A stretch of DNA of 24,527 nucleotides, from assembly GCA_964200075.2 (NCBI GenBank), contig CAXNAA020000201.1, positions 1-24,527 of the forward strand, in the 5' to 3' direction. This document shows, in pieces, positions 1-8,668 of this stretch. Both the position numbers and the translations under genes were made by a program. The DNA comes from Sphacelaria rigidula. Taxonomy: Eukaryota > Phaeophyceae > Sphacelariales. Under the pieces are notes generated by a model, which was not told where the DNA came from, made no database searches, and worked only from the letters and a program-made list of their open reading frames with translations. Position 1 is the stretch's first letter, and each line of letters begins with the position of its first letter.

Positions 1-41
1 AGAATTTTATTTATGTGAAACAAAAACAACCGGCGGCAGCG

Positions 42-44
<3 letters not shown>

Positions 45-76
<32 letters not shown>
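45..76. repeat. Uninterrupted run of 32 G
   Basis: A single-base run of 32 G on the plus strand (C on the transcribed strand of the helicase gene). It lies in the intron. Runs of this length can form G-quadruplexes and are prone to slippage, so the exact length may not be reliable. Confidence 0.9.
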
Positions 77-81
<5 letters not shown>

Positions 82-508
82 CCACCAAATCAGGTAGGGG
101 GCAAGTCTAAAACGAAGACGTTCCATCCAAAACCCAAAAAACACCACCCTCCCTGCACAGGCCCGCTCCCAGAAGATTCCGGCACAACACGTAGGCAGGC
201 GCCGGAAATGTCAAACCCGCGAATAATGAACAGCCGATAGAGAAATGCTCAGAAACGCTTGCTTGCAATGCCGCACGACCCAGGCGTCAACTTATAGTTA
301 CACGTTTTTGTACTTTGGAAATATAACGGGGGTTCCACCATAGATACGGTCCGTCACATTAGTATCAAGTAATTACCTTTGCTGTACGCAGTGCGAGGTC
401 CCATCATAGTGGGGGTCATGCCGGGCTGGCGACCCACCGCACTATTCCATCACCCACCGCACTCTACACCACCGCCAACGGGTACGGTAGGCCGTGATCC
501 GAAATGGT

Positions 509-657
509 CTCGTGTTTACACCCTAGACAATAGATTCTATCGTAAAAAAATGTAGCGCGTACAGTATGGAATCTGTTGTCTATTGCAATAGGCACAATAG
601 TCGATACTGTACGCAGTACAATTTTTGGCTGTGTATTCCCTTGTCCAGGGTGTGCTC
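509..657. repeat. Foldback, about 150 bp, almost no loop
   Basis: The two halves are imperfect inverted copies centred on ATTGCAAT near 583-590. Matching blocks include CACCCTAGACAA against CACCCTGGACAA (reverse complement of the right end) and GCGTACAGTAT near the middle of both arms. It lies 54 bp inside intron 2, so a transcript of the helicase gene would carry it as a hairpin. Confidence 0.7.
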
Positions 658-710
658 GTCTTGTCGGTGGTACTTGAAATTCACATGACCGTGAAAAATA
701 ACGCTCTGAC

Positions 711-894
711 CTGAATGTAGTTGCGCTTGACGTCCGTCTTTTCTATGCAGGGGATGATGAACGCAGCCGTCTTTCCGGTACCGTTCTTGGCCCTGGCTAG
801 AAGGTTGCGGCCCTGCAGCAAGATAGGGATGGCCTCTTCCTGGATCGGCGAAGGGCGCTCAAAACCCTTCTCGTATATGCCCATCAGAAGCTCC
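711..894 (-). CDS. DHH1: DDX6/Dhh1-type DEAD-box RNA helicase, exon 2 (residues 113-173)
   Basis: This exon continues the helicase begun at 8334-8668. The acceptor reads GTGCAG before 894. The first base completes the arginine codon split at the end of exon 1 (CG+G), and 61 codons follow to a phase-0 donor (CAG, then GTCAGAG). Visible motifs are the Q motif, with [14 protein letters not shown] at about residues 122-135, and motif I (Walker A, ATP binding), AKNGTGKT at residues 147-154. The junction recreates the family signature [15 protein letters not shown]. Dhh1/DDX6 proteins are ATP-dependent RNA helicases that act in translational repression and decapping-linked mRNA decay in P-bodies. 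DEAD, SAT and the second RecA domain are not in the window, so the gene is partial here because of the window edge. No frame defect is seen. Confidence 0.95.
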
Positions 895-1213
895 CTGCAC
901 GACCGAGAATCAGCCAGTATGAAGTGCGCGTCGGGTCACCAGACACAAGATATAATACGAACCGACATGTGGTACACAACAAATACATGAGGGGGGGAAA
1001 TAAGCGAAAATTGCCCGTATTGAGAAGGAGTACGTCCAGTAGACTTGACGTCATCGACAGACCGGCCGCCGATATACTTGAAGCAGGACACATTTACAGG
1101 AAAAATTTCATATCGGACTGCATGCGCTGTGGAGAGATGGGATGATCATTTCGATAGTTTTGATTGGTGAGATGACTCACAATGTTTCCCCTACGAGCTG
1201 GACCGCCCAAGAA

Positions 1214-1499
1214 GCCATTTTCTTCGCTCAATTTTGGATCGTTTTTGAAGAACTCTTGACACGATGCACAGGACGTATGTGCGAATACCGAACCTTTCCC
1301 CTTACGTTTTTTCTTTTTTTTTTCTTCGTGAGTTACTGGCAAGTTTGTTCCGAAAAAAATGTTCTGAAATGTTTTTCCACCAATAACTCACGTAGGAAGA
1401 AAAAAAAATAGGGGGGAAGGTTCGGTATTCGAACGTACGTTCTGTACATCGTGCCAAAATTCCATCGAAAAAAATCCAAAATTGAGCCGGGAAAATGCC
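1214..1499. repeat. Foldback element, copy 1 of a tandem pair
   Basis: The left arm runs from about 1214 to 1334 and the right arm from about 1386 to 1499. They are inverted copies: CTCAATTTTGGAT, CACGATGCACAGGACGTA and CGAATACCGAACC in the left arm have close matches in the reverse complement of the right arm. The inner part carries GTGAGTTACTGGCAA-like sequence and a short loop. The same sequence recurs at 1571-1828. There is no clear target duplication, so the outer ends are approximate. Confidence 0.8.
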
Positions 1500-1570
1500 T
1501 CATTCCGTCGACAACCGGATACTACAGTATATGGAGGTGGACCAGTCACGAAAAATTCAAACGCATTTAT

Positions 1571-1828
1571 GCTGTTCAATGCCAGGCTGTTTTCGATGAA
1601 ATTTCGACACGATGTACAGGACGTATGTGCAAATGCCGAATCTTTCCTCCTGTGTTTTTTTTTCTTCGTGAGTTACTGGCAATTTCGTTCCAGAAAAAAA
1701 TTCTGAATTGTTCCATTGCCAATTACTCACGGAGAAAAAAAAAACACGGGAGGAACGACGGGGTGTTCGCACACACGTCCTGTACATCATGTCAAAATTT
1801 CATCGAAAACGACCGAGTATTAAGCTCG
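1571..1828. repeat. Foldback element, copy 2 of a tandem pair
   Basis: Same architecture and related sequence as 1214-1499, including the shared blocks ACAGGACGTATGTGC and CGTGAGTTACTGGCAA. The arms run from about 1587 to 1685 and from 1718 to 1815, and are best matched at GTTTTCGATGAAATTT. The two copies lie about 70 bp apart in the same intron. The paired arms would give a stem of roughly 100 bp in RNA. Confidence 0.8.
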
Positions 1829-2530
1829 GTAATTGTGTGACAGCTTGTGCGGCACCACGCAGCACAAAACTGACTGCAACCGAAAATCCAATCTCAGCCG
1901 TTTTCATTTGGCTAATCCGCCGCACATGGTACCCTCAACTCTTGACACTTTCGCACTTGGCTAGAGTTTGGTATTTCGTTTGATGAGATCTTGTCGGATC
2001 GCAGTACTACATGGATTTGAAGACGCGCGCTGATTTGTCGATTACCACAATGTGTCATAGTAGGCACAACTTGCGATACATCGTCAGTTAGAACGGGCTG
2101 AGGGAAAGTGAGCTTCTTAGGCGGCCCAGGCCTGTACAAGTTGTCCAATATCGCTCACCTGTAGGTGATGCTCTTCAAGACCATTTTGACCACAACCACA
2201 CACACTAAACAGGGGGTGCTGTTTGCTCTCTGCACAACATTTGAAACGTCCCTACCCCCCCCTTGTGTTGGCAAGTGCCGGGCACTGTTTTTGTATAGTA
2301 CTGGGCAAAGATAAAACCTGGTTTACTGTCTGGTGTGGAGTGAATAGCAGGGGCACTGTACTACAACATTGTACTGTTTGTTACCTTTAGCCTTATCTGA
2401 AAAAAGTCCGTCTACACGGTACAGAAGCAGCGCGGTAACACGGAGCGCGGTTGAGGTAGATGTGTGACATCAAGTGTAACATTAGAACATACAGGACGTG
2501 CGCCAGCAACGCCACGAAGAATCAAGACCG
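1829..2530. other. Intron stretch without recognised features
   Basis: Only short open frames on both strands and C-rich runs (for example near 2255-2262). No repeat partner was seen elsewhere in the window. Confidence 0.5.
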
Positions 2531-2650
2531 CTTAACCCTTTCGGGACCGACCCCCAACTAACGCGGGGTTGACCTGTGTTGGTGGAATAATAAAAAACAA
2601 GTCTTCGAGCGACCTGCCGAATCACGGCGAGGCGAGATTTATCGACCAGA
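2531..2650 (+). mobile_element. Repeat end bordered by TTAA, copy 1 (piggyBac-like?)
   Basis: CTTAACCCTTTCGGGACCG starts a stretch of about 117 bp that is closely repeated in the same orientation at 24412-24527 (shared blocks CCCCCAACTAAC, AAGTCTTCGAGCGACC, AATCAC.GCGAGGCGA). A TTAA followed directly by CCC is how many piggyBac-type elements begin. No opposite end and no transposase was found, so the superfamily is an inference. The right limit is where the match to copy 2 stops because the window ends. Confidence 0.55.
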
Positions 2651-3617
2651 CCCGAACGACCAGTGCTGGGATTGTTGGCAAGTATGATATCGCTGTAAAG
2701 ATCGTGTGGGGATCCTATCCCTGGCCCAGATAAGCCTTCGCAGGTTTGCAAGTGCAGGGCGGTCGGAACTTGGTTGTATGATATGACTTGCACTCAGTGT
2801 ACCGTTCCCGAGTTTTCCGGTGGATTTTTTGGGCCACAATTCTATACTAAAACGTAGTCATTACAGACACAGGGTCAACCGGAAAAGCCGGGAAGGAGTG
2901 TACCTGCTATCACGTGGTCATTTTTACGAGGCACAAAATCCAGGTGGGGTGTAGAAAGACAAGAGGAGCTACCGTAATGAATTCTGCGTATCCCTATGCC
3001 GATGACTTGCAGCGTGCAGTCCACATGTATGTAGTGGACAGGGATGACAAAGCTGTATATAGGTAACTAACAATTGCCCAGAACGTGCGAGGGTGTATGC
3101 AACGGCAGCTGCTGCTTCTGTCGGAGAGGCGTACTACGTTGTACTGTACTATTCAACCACTTCGGAGTCCGTCGCCAATTGTGCCGAAAACCCGTCATCC
3201 TACATTCCCGCCGAGTTTAGGAGAATGGCAATGGTGTATCGTAGATCGCTCATTGTTGACCTGGCAGACGCTAGACCGAACTTCTCATTATTTGGCCGAC
3301 GGGATTGCGACAACCTAGGTTCATCTTTGAGCGGGCGGGTTACGATTACTAGATCAGTCTCGGCTCTCTGCCGACAGCGATGTGTCAGCACAGCCAACCG
3401 CACTCGGCACACCTCCGGGCATTCCCTACTGCATGTGTCATTGGTCGAGGTTACCGGTATGCCCGAATATTCTTGCCACGCACAGAGGGCAATTCACAAC
3501 TGAGCAGGCCCAGACGCTCTTGCTCCTACGCATGCATTATCTTCCCACCCAACACAAGTACTTCAAACCCTCTTGAAACAGGCGGCCACGTGGCGACTAA
3601 CTGGGCACCTCAAATTG
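2651..3617. other. Intron stretch without recognised features
   Basis: The longest plus-strand open frame is 3093-3503 (136 codons). It overlaps other open frames and contains no motif I know. Frames of this length are expected by chance in a window this size. Confidence 0.5.
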
Positions 3618-3869
3618 AGACACTTTCTACGATAGCCCCCCCCCCTGAAAGCCAGCCCAAAAGCGTGATGAAAAATACGGACGTACAGCGCCCGATGTTT
3701 GGGTTCAGGATGCATGGAGCACCTCATTTTGGCGGCATAGGCTAGAACGAACCCAAGCGTGAGAATTCCGAGCTGCTCGTTGTGCTCGGCTTTTCCCACT
3801 TCGATTAACGAAAATATTTTGCCTCCGAAAACCATGCACTTTTTGGGGGAGCTATCGTAGAAAGTGTCT
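3618..3869. mobile_element. 252-bp element with 19-bp perfect terminal inverted repeats
   Basis: AGACACTTTCTACGATAGC at 3618-3636 is exactly reverse-complemented at 3851-3869, followed inwards by C runs on the left (3636-3645) and the matching G run on the right (about 3845-3850). A further inverted pair inside (TTGGGTTC near 3700, GAACCCAA near 3750) allows a second stem. Size and structure suit a MITE. No convincing target duplication was seen, so the superfamily is open. Confidence 0.75.
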
Positions 3870-4394
3870 TGAGCGTCCGCGCATGTTGCTCAGAAATTGT
3901 GTTTGCTGACAGTCTCGCGAGTTCATGGGCGGTGTTGTTTATTCGCGAGTGTGTGCGGGGGGGGGGGGGACAGGGGGGGAGTACTGAAACGCTAGATGAC
4001 ACGTTAAGGAGTGCAGATGCAACACTAGGGGCCTTGGTCATTAACCGTCTAGCAACCTTGTGGCGCGAGTGAGGGAACAGGGGCGTGCAGGTTGTCCATG
4101 CATTTTGCACCATACCGGTTCACACGTTGACATCTTCGTACCACTGCACTGCGACTGCAATATGCTGCTGCTCATGGCTTTTACACCAAAAACCATGACA
4201 CCGGCAAATATGCGCAGCGATCATTTTTCCATGCAGGAGTGACGTCGCCTCTTTATCAAGCATAACCTTTCTGGTGGGAAAACTCATCGGGCATCAGCAG
4301 ATATTGTATACGATGTATCACAAGAACATGAATAATATAAGACCGGCTTGGTGCTCACAATATACAAGTTTGATAGATGATCATCTTGATATGC
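3870..4394. other. Intron stretch with G-rich tracts
   Basis: Contains G runs at about 3958-3980 (two tracts split by ACA). Otherwise only short open frames without recognisable motifs. Confidence 0.5.
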
Positions 4395-4664
4395 CAATGT
4401 TTCACACGTCGGACAGCTCTTGAGCTACCGAAAATAACAAATCGAAGGGGACTCCCAGATTGCTCATCCAAAAACACAAATTACGTGACAGCAGGGCCCG
4501 AGAAGCCAAAGCGCTACCTTTACGCTTCTCGTGCTCGGTGTCCAGCGCTGTAGGGAGAAAATATGGAAAAAGCGATCACATGAGCTAGCTCGTGATCCGG
4601 ATCAGTACACTAATAAGAAGTAATATTTAGGTAGCTCATGAGCTGTCCGACGTGTGCAATGTTT
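4395..4664 (+). mobile_element. hAT-like MITE, copy A, with 8-bp target duplication
   Basis: The element at 4403-4656 (254 bp) has terminal inverted repeats of 27 bp beginning CACACGTCGGACAGCTC, with one mismatch. It is flanked by the perfect 8-bp duplication CAATGTTT at 4395-4402 and 4657-4664. Eight-bp duplications are typical of the hAT superfamily. There is no coding capacity, so any transposase must come from elsewhere. Relatives lie at 22863-23637, about 23859-24388 and 24018-24269. This copy keeps the undisturbed sequence at both sites (AAAATAAC at 4431-4438, CTACCTTT at 4514-4521) where other copies have been interrupted. Confidence 0.9.
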
Positions 4665-6399
4665 TATCCATATCAGTCACATACCACACCAGATGGATTT
4701 TACAGCCTGCAGCCGCTTCTTGTTTGGAAAGAAATCTCGTCAAGGAATGTCCTTTTGAGCTATTCAACGCCGACTTTTACCGGATTCGATCTGTTGCGGG
4801 TTGTGCCAACTTGGAAAGACTGGCTGTAGTTCAAGGAGGGATTATGGCGCACTTTCCCAGTCTTCCGCGCGCCCAGTTCTACCTTCAGCTGGACTAGCGA
4901 TTTTTCAAACGAGACACAAATGTTCTCAAGTCCTCCCAAAAAACACATACAAAAACAGATTTTGACCATGAGTGATATTTAAGAAATGCGGGGGATGGGG
5001 GCGGGAGGGGTGGAGTTCAAAGGCTTCAAGTTTTATCCCCTTATAGCCACCAAGCCGCCGGATAGCCGTCTGTTTCACAGGGTTTGAAATCATTGCTGCA
5101 GAGACAACGCCACCCTACATTTGATCGATTTGATCGATTTTTGCACTTCAACCTAGGAGACGGGGGATTGGGGCTTGCGCCCTCCACGACGTGTATTACA
5201 AAGATGAGGTCATTGCGACGACCGGCGCAACTAGCGTAAAACAAGCAGCATGGCATGTCAAGGGACGGCCATCAGAACACTGTATACATAGCACAAGACA
5301 ACTATACGCACTGTTCTTGGAGAGGTTACATTTCACCGAACTGTTGCCATTCGGGGGTACCTCTCCGTTGGGGGAACAAGCATACCAATGAGCGCCTAGT
5401 GGTGACACGTCAGTCCCGCGAGATGCCCTTCTACAAAAGCAGGCATCATGTATGTTGTACTGCGTGGATAGTATCCTGACAGCAGACCCTGTTCTGTAGC
5501 ACGTCATGCGCTCTTTTTGCGCTGCAACTGCATCGGTCGTCACAATCAACCTCGTACTCATGAATAACAAATGAGCAACAAGGAGCACACGCTGGCGCTT
5601 GGAGATCACCGTGAGAGGGATAATCGTGTCACCAGTGCATGCAGCATGGAATGCGCGAGGTAGACGCACCCGGTACGGCCACGGTATAGACACTCCGCCA
5701 TCGGCAGACGCTGCTGAGACTGATGCATGAAACAAGAGCACAAATAGGAACCCCAACCCGCCCGTTCGAACATCGACCCAGGTTCCTGCAATCTCGATTT
5801 CACTGGACAAGAACTACAAGACCCGATACTCGCGGGGAATTCGACTTAGCGTTCAGCCGACCCAGTCGGGCAGTCTACGCCTACACTGCGGTCATGTTCC
5901 TGGACCCGGGGGCACTCCCAATCCTAGATCCAACACGGTAGTACAGTACCGCACAAGACAAGCAGTGCAGTGCGGTTAACCGGCATGTGCTAGCTTCCTC
6001 CTCTTTGCTTTGAACATATCGGATGTACTACACACTGTCCGGTCCGAAAATCCTGACTCAACGATTGGCCTCGAGGACCAGAAGGGTTGAACTTTTGGTT
6101 CTCCAGCAGGATTTCAAAGTAGAGCAGAGAGTGATGTGTGTGGTTGCGACGAGACGCGTACGGTACTCCAGATGTGGTGAATTTTTGGGCAGAAAGTGAG
6201 TTTCAGACGTACTGTGCGCTGCGGTTATGAAGAAATTAGGCGTACTGCGGGCTAGATGACACACGACTCTGCGATCAGCAAAAACAAAATGACCAAGCAT
6301 ATCCTCAACAGTACGGTGACGGCGTGTCGTCACAACAAAAATCCAATCGAAATCTATTTCAATCTTCAACAGGACAAACTGTATCCATGCCGGACGTCA
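4665..6399. other. Intron stretch; longest open frame in the window
   Basis: No repeat partners were recognised. A minus-strand open frame of 204 codons runs 5810 to 5196, with a hydrophobic segment near its start. It matches no family I know, so I do not call it a gene (see findings). A short direct repeat of TTGATCGATT lies at about 5122-5140. Confidence 0.45.
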
Positions 6400-6843
6400 G
6401 ACCGTCTTGTATGGCAACCGATCCGTATTTGTACAAAGATGAGGATTTCAGCCCATATATGCCCGATTTCCTTTTGTGGATTGTTTTTTCGGACTCATGT
6501 CCGTTGGGCAATGTCTTCCAACCAGCTCTAGGGACACCAATTCTGCGATTCTATGGACGCTGACTTTTGGTTTATCACCTTTCTGCAGCCCGCATCTCCC
6601 CCGATTTGGGCCCCCCAGATTTGGGGGAGATGCGGGAGTCTACCGATCTGAGCAGAAAGGTAATGAACTAAAAGTCAGCGTCCAGTTAATCGGATCATTG
6701 ATCTGGTTTCCTCAGAGCTAGGCGAAAAACATTGCCCAACGGACTGCGGTCCGAAAAATCAATCCACAGGAGAAAATCGGATGTACACGGGCTGAAGTCC
6801 TCATATTTGTACAAATACAGATTGGTTGCCACACAAGACGGTC
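6400..6843. repeat. Large foldback, arms of about 210 bp
   Basis: The left arm 6400-6610 and right arm 6614-6843 are inverted copies meeting almost without a loop at the apex (CCGCATCTCCCCC against GGGGGAGATGCGG). Matching blocks include ACCGTCTTGT, GTATTTGTACAAA, CCGTTGGGCAATG and GGACGCTGACTTTT. The right arm has about 15 extra bases near the apex. No target duplication was identified. In the helicase pre-mRNA this would be a hairpin of roughly 200 bp. Confidence 0.85.
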
Positions 6844-7802
6844 CGGTCTTAGATTTGTTGAGCTAACGATGGGAAAAATTCAACGGACATGAACAGACAT
6901 AAACCCGGGGGAATATTGAATAAACTCAGCCCAAATGCTAGTCGCCGCCCGTCTCCGCGTCCATCGTGGACTTTTTTTTCATGCCGCTGTTCGATAGGGT
7001 TCAACCTTGGACTTCGCCCATAATTTGGGATTTTCCTCGGGCTGGAGATAATCGCTAGCAGTTAGGGTTGCAGTTCAGAGAGACGGGTGAATCACAGCAC
7101 CGGATTCATTCTTTTACCTCCACTTTCGATTCATCCTATGACCGCCGGAGAAAGCCCGTCTCCAGAATCGGCATCATTTCTGTTCGAAAAATGATCGTCA
7201 GTGTCTGTCTGTGGATGCGCACAGGGTTCACCTTTCGACCGTCAGCTGGCAATCTGTTGAGACGACAGCACTCTCACTTCTAAAATTGTTGCAAAACCCA
7301 GATAACCTACTCTGTCGGCCGAAAACTCGGGACACGACCTAACGCGGCAGCATTTTTTTACCGTTCGACTGCGGGGAGCCGCAAGGTACTATATGCTCAA
7401 GAGTGCCATCCAATTGCCTCATTTCTTGCTCATTAGGCTCTACAGCTTTTCCCGAGCCTTCCCGTTGCCCTCGAGTGCACTCCTTTGCTCTCGAGAGCAT
7501 GCTGGGGAAATGCCGGCATCCAGCGAACCCTTACTGATCCTCACAAAAAAACCTGATGAAAACGCCACCGCGTCACCAATCCTCGGCGGATTCCGGCAAG
7601 AAATCCAATTGCATAATCTTTATGGTAAACAGAACGAGACGAACGATGGGTTCGCACCAAGCAAGGCCAAGCGGCTCACCGTCCTTGTATGTTCCCGACA
7701 CATCGTAACCCCTCGCTGGACAAACTCTGGTGGGAAAATCGTTTTTTCGCGACACATCAGACTAGACCCCCAAAGCGGGACGCTGAGACAGACTCTGATA
7801 AA
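6844..7802. other. Intron stretch without recognised features
   Basis: Plus-strand open frame 7393-7887 (164 codons) overlaps the next foldback and has no recognised motif. A weak inverted pair (GAGACGGG near 7079, CCCGTCTC near 7160) is the only structure seen. Confidence 0.45.
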
Positions 7803-8242
7803 AGCCGTTTTGAAAATCCTGGTCAAGACTGCCTTTTGGGCCCTTCCCCGTCTTTCACCCCCGGAAAAAAGGCTAGGAGGATGCTGAAACCTCGGGAAAA
7901 ATTGCTCTGCTCATTGAGGACGTTCCAGGGCAACTTTGCATTTCCCGCTGGTCGCCGTCTTATTTTTGGCCAAACTTGCATCTTCAATAGAAAACGGTCG
8001 AATGGTGAGAACACGGGGGGGAATCTGCCAGCATTTCGATCACGTGACCGTTTCTTGCTGAAAATGCAAGTTTGGCCAAAAACAAAACTGTCACAAGCGG
8101 GAGACGCAAAGTTGCCCAGGAACGGTCTCAACGAGTAGAGCAAGTCATTTCAAGGCGTCAACATCCGCCTGACTCTCGTTTGGGACATAAAACGACGGAA
8201 GGGGACCCAAAAGACAATTTTCAACAGGAATTTTGAACGGCT
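7803..8242. repeat. Large imperfect foldback
   Basis: Arms at about 7803-8000 and 8041-8242 are inverted copies. The best-kept blocks are TTTTTGGCCAAACTTGCAT, GGGCAACTTTGC and CTTTTGGG near the outer end. The outer halves are more diverged (AAAGCCGTTTTGAAAATCCTG against the reverse complement of CAGGAATTTTGAACGGCTC). The right arm ends about 90 bp from the exon 1 donor of the helicase gene. Confidence 0.75.
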
Positions 8243-8333
8243 CACATCAAAGTTGGCTCAAGTTCGCCACAACACATAAAACGCGATCCCCGCCCGCTCC
8301 CTTACCCCCCATCCAATGCCAGGCAAATCTTAC

Positions 8334-8668
8334 CGTTTAAGGAAGTAGTCCTCGAAGTCGTTGCCCTTGGTCTGGGTCACGTCTTCCGTGCGGTAACGGT
8401 CATCCGCCTTGGGCTTCTTGAGCCCCTCCTTCCAGTCATCTTCCCCCCCGCTCCCCCCCGCGCTTGCCCCCCCTCCTGCGGCCGCTCCTCCCTTCCCATC
8501 CATATGTACAGTGGGGGGTGCGCCTGCTGCTGCTGTCGCTGTTGTTGTCGCGGCCGCCCCGGCCCCGGCCCCTACGCCAGTGCCCGCTGGCGGACGAGTT
8601 GGTGGCGGCGGCGGCAGCAGCTGCGCGACCGCTCCATTTCCTGTCATGTTTTGCTGCTGAGTTGCCAT
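8334..8668 (-). CDS. DHH1: DDX6/Dhh1-type DEAD-box RNA helicase, exon 1 (residues 1-112)
   Basis: The start codon at 8668-8666 is the first in-frame ATG. The frame stays open further upstream, but without an ATG. Its context GAAAATGGC (A at -3, G at +4) is strong. Residues 1-76 are low-complexity: a proline run near 19-23 followed by Ala/Thr/Gly-rich sequence, as expected for a disordered tail. The family block follows from about residue 77, with [10 protein letters not shown], then [20 protein letters not shown] at about 92-111. This is the conserved lead-in to the helicase core and is also found in yeast Dhh1, human DDX6 and plant homologues. The exon ends in phase 2 (CG|GTAAGA) and joins exact-fit to 894. 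The product is an RNA helicase of cytoplasmic mRNA repression and decay granules. Its upstream region is shared with the divergent COX7A-like gene starting at 10679. Confidence 0.95.

Larger units (their letters stand above)
1..710 (-). other. DHH1: DHH1 intron 2, 5' part (runs off the left edge)
   Basis: Exon 2 ends CAG followed by GTCAGAG on the minus strand, so the intron starts at 710 and runs leftwards. The next exon should encode the conserved stretch after motif I (family pattern VLILVPTREL). I do not find it in 1-710, so the acceptor lies outside the window. The intron holds a 32-G run at 45-76 and a foldback at 509-657. Nothing else recognisable. Confidence 0.75.
895..8333 (-). other. 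DHH1: DHH1 intron 1, 7,439 bp
   Basis: Donor CG|GTAAGA at 8333 and acceptor TGCAG| at 895 on the minus strand. Joining them gives an unbroken, family-typical reading frame, so the boundaries are firm even though no transcript was seen. The intron contains four foldbacks, one element with terminal inverted repeats, one hAT-like MITE and one TTAA-bordered repeat end. I see no convincing nested gene. Confidence 0.9.

Noticed and set aside
3063-3081. GTAACTAAC...CAG, a 19-base intron-like string linking two open segments
   Set aside because: Far too short for the intron style seen in this window (thousands of bases), and the flanking frames do not join into a recognised protein.
6324-6563. Open frame with protein-like sequence (YLYKDEDFSPYMPDFLLW) mirrored in the opposite arm of the foldback
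   Set aside because: An inverted copy of any open frame is also open. Differences between the arms are spread over all codon positions, with only a slight excess at the third, so I do not claim coding origin.
7823-8143. 106-codon minus frame and matching plus frame in the foldback arms (FGQTCIF)
   Set aside because: Codon-position counts between the arms are about equal (roughly 6, 6 and 7), which is neutral. No known motif.
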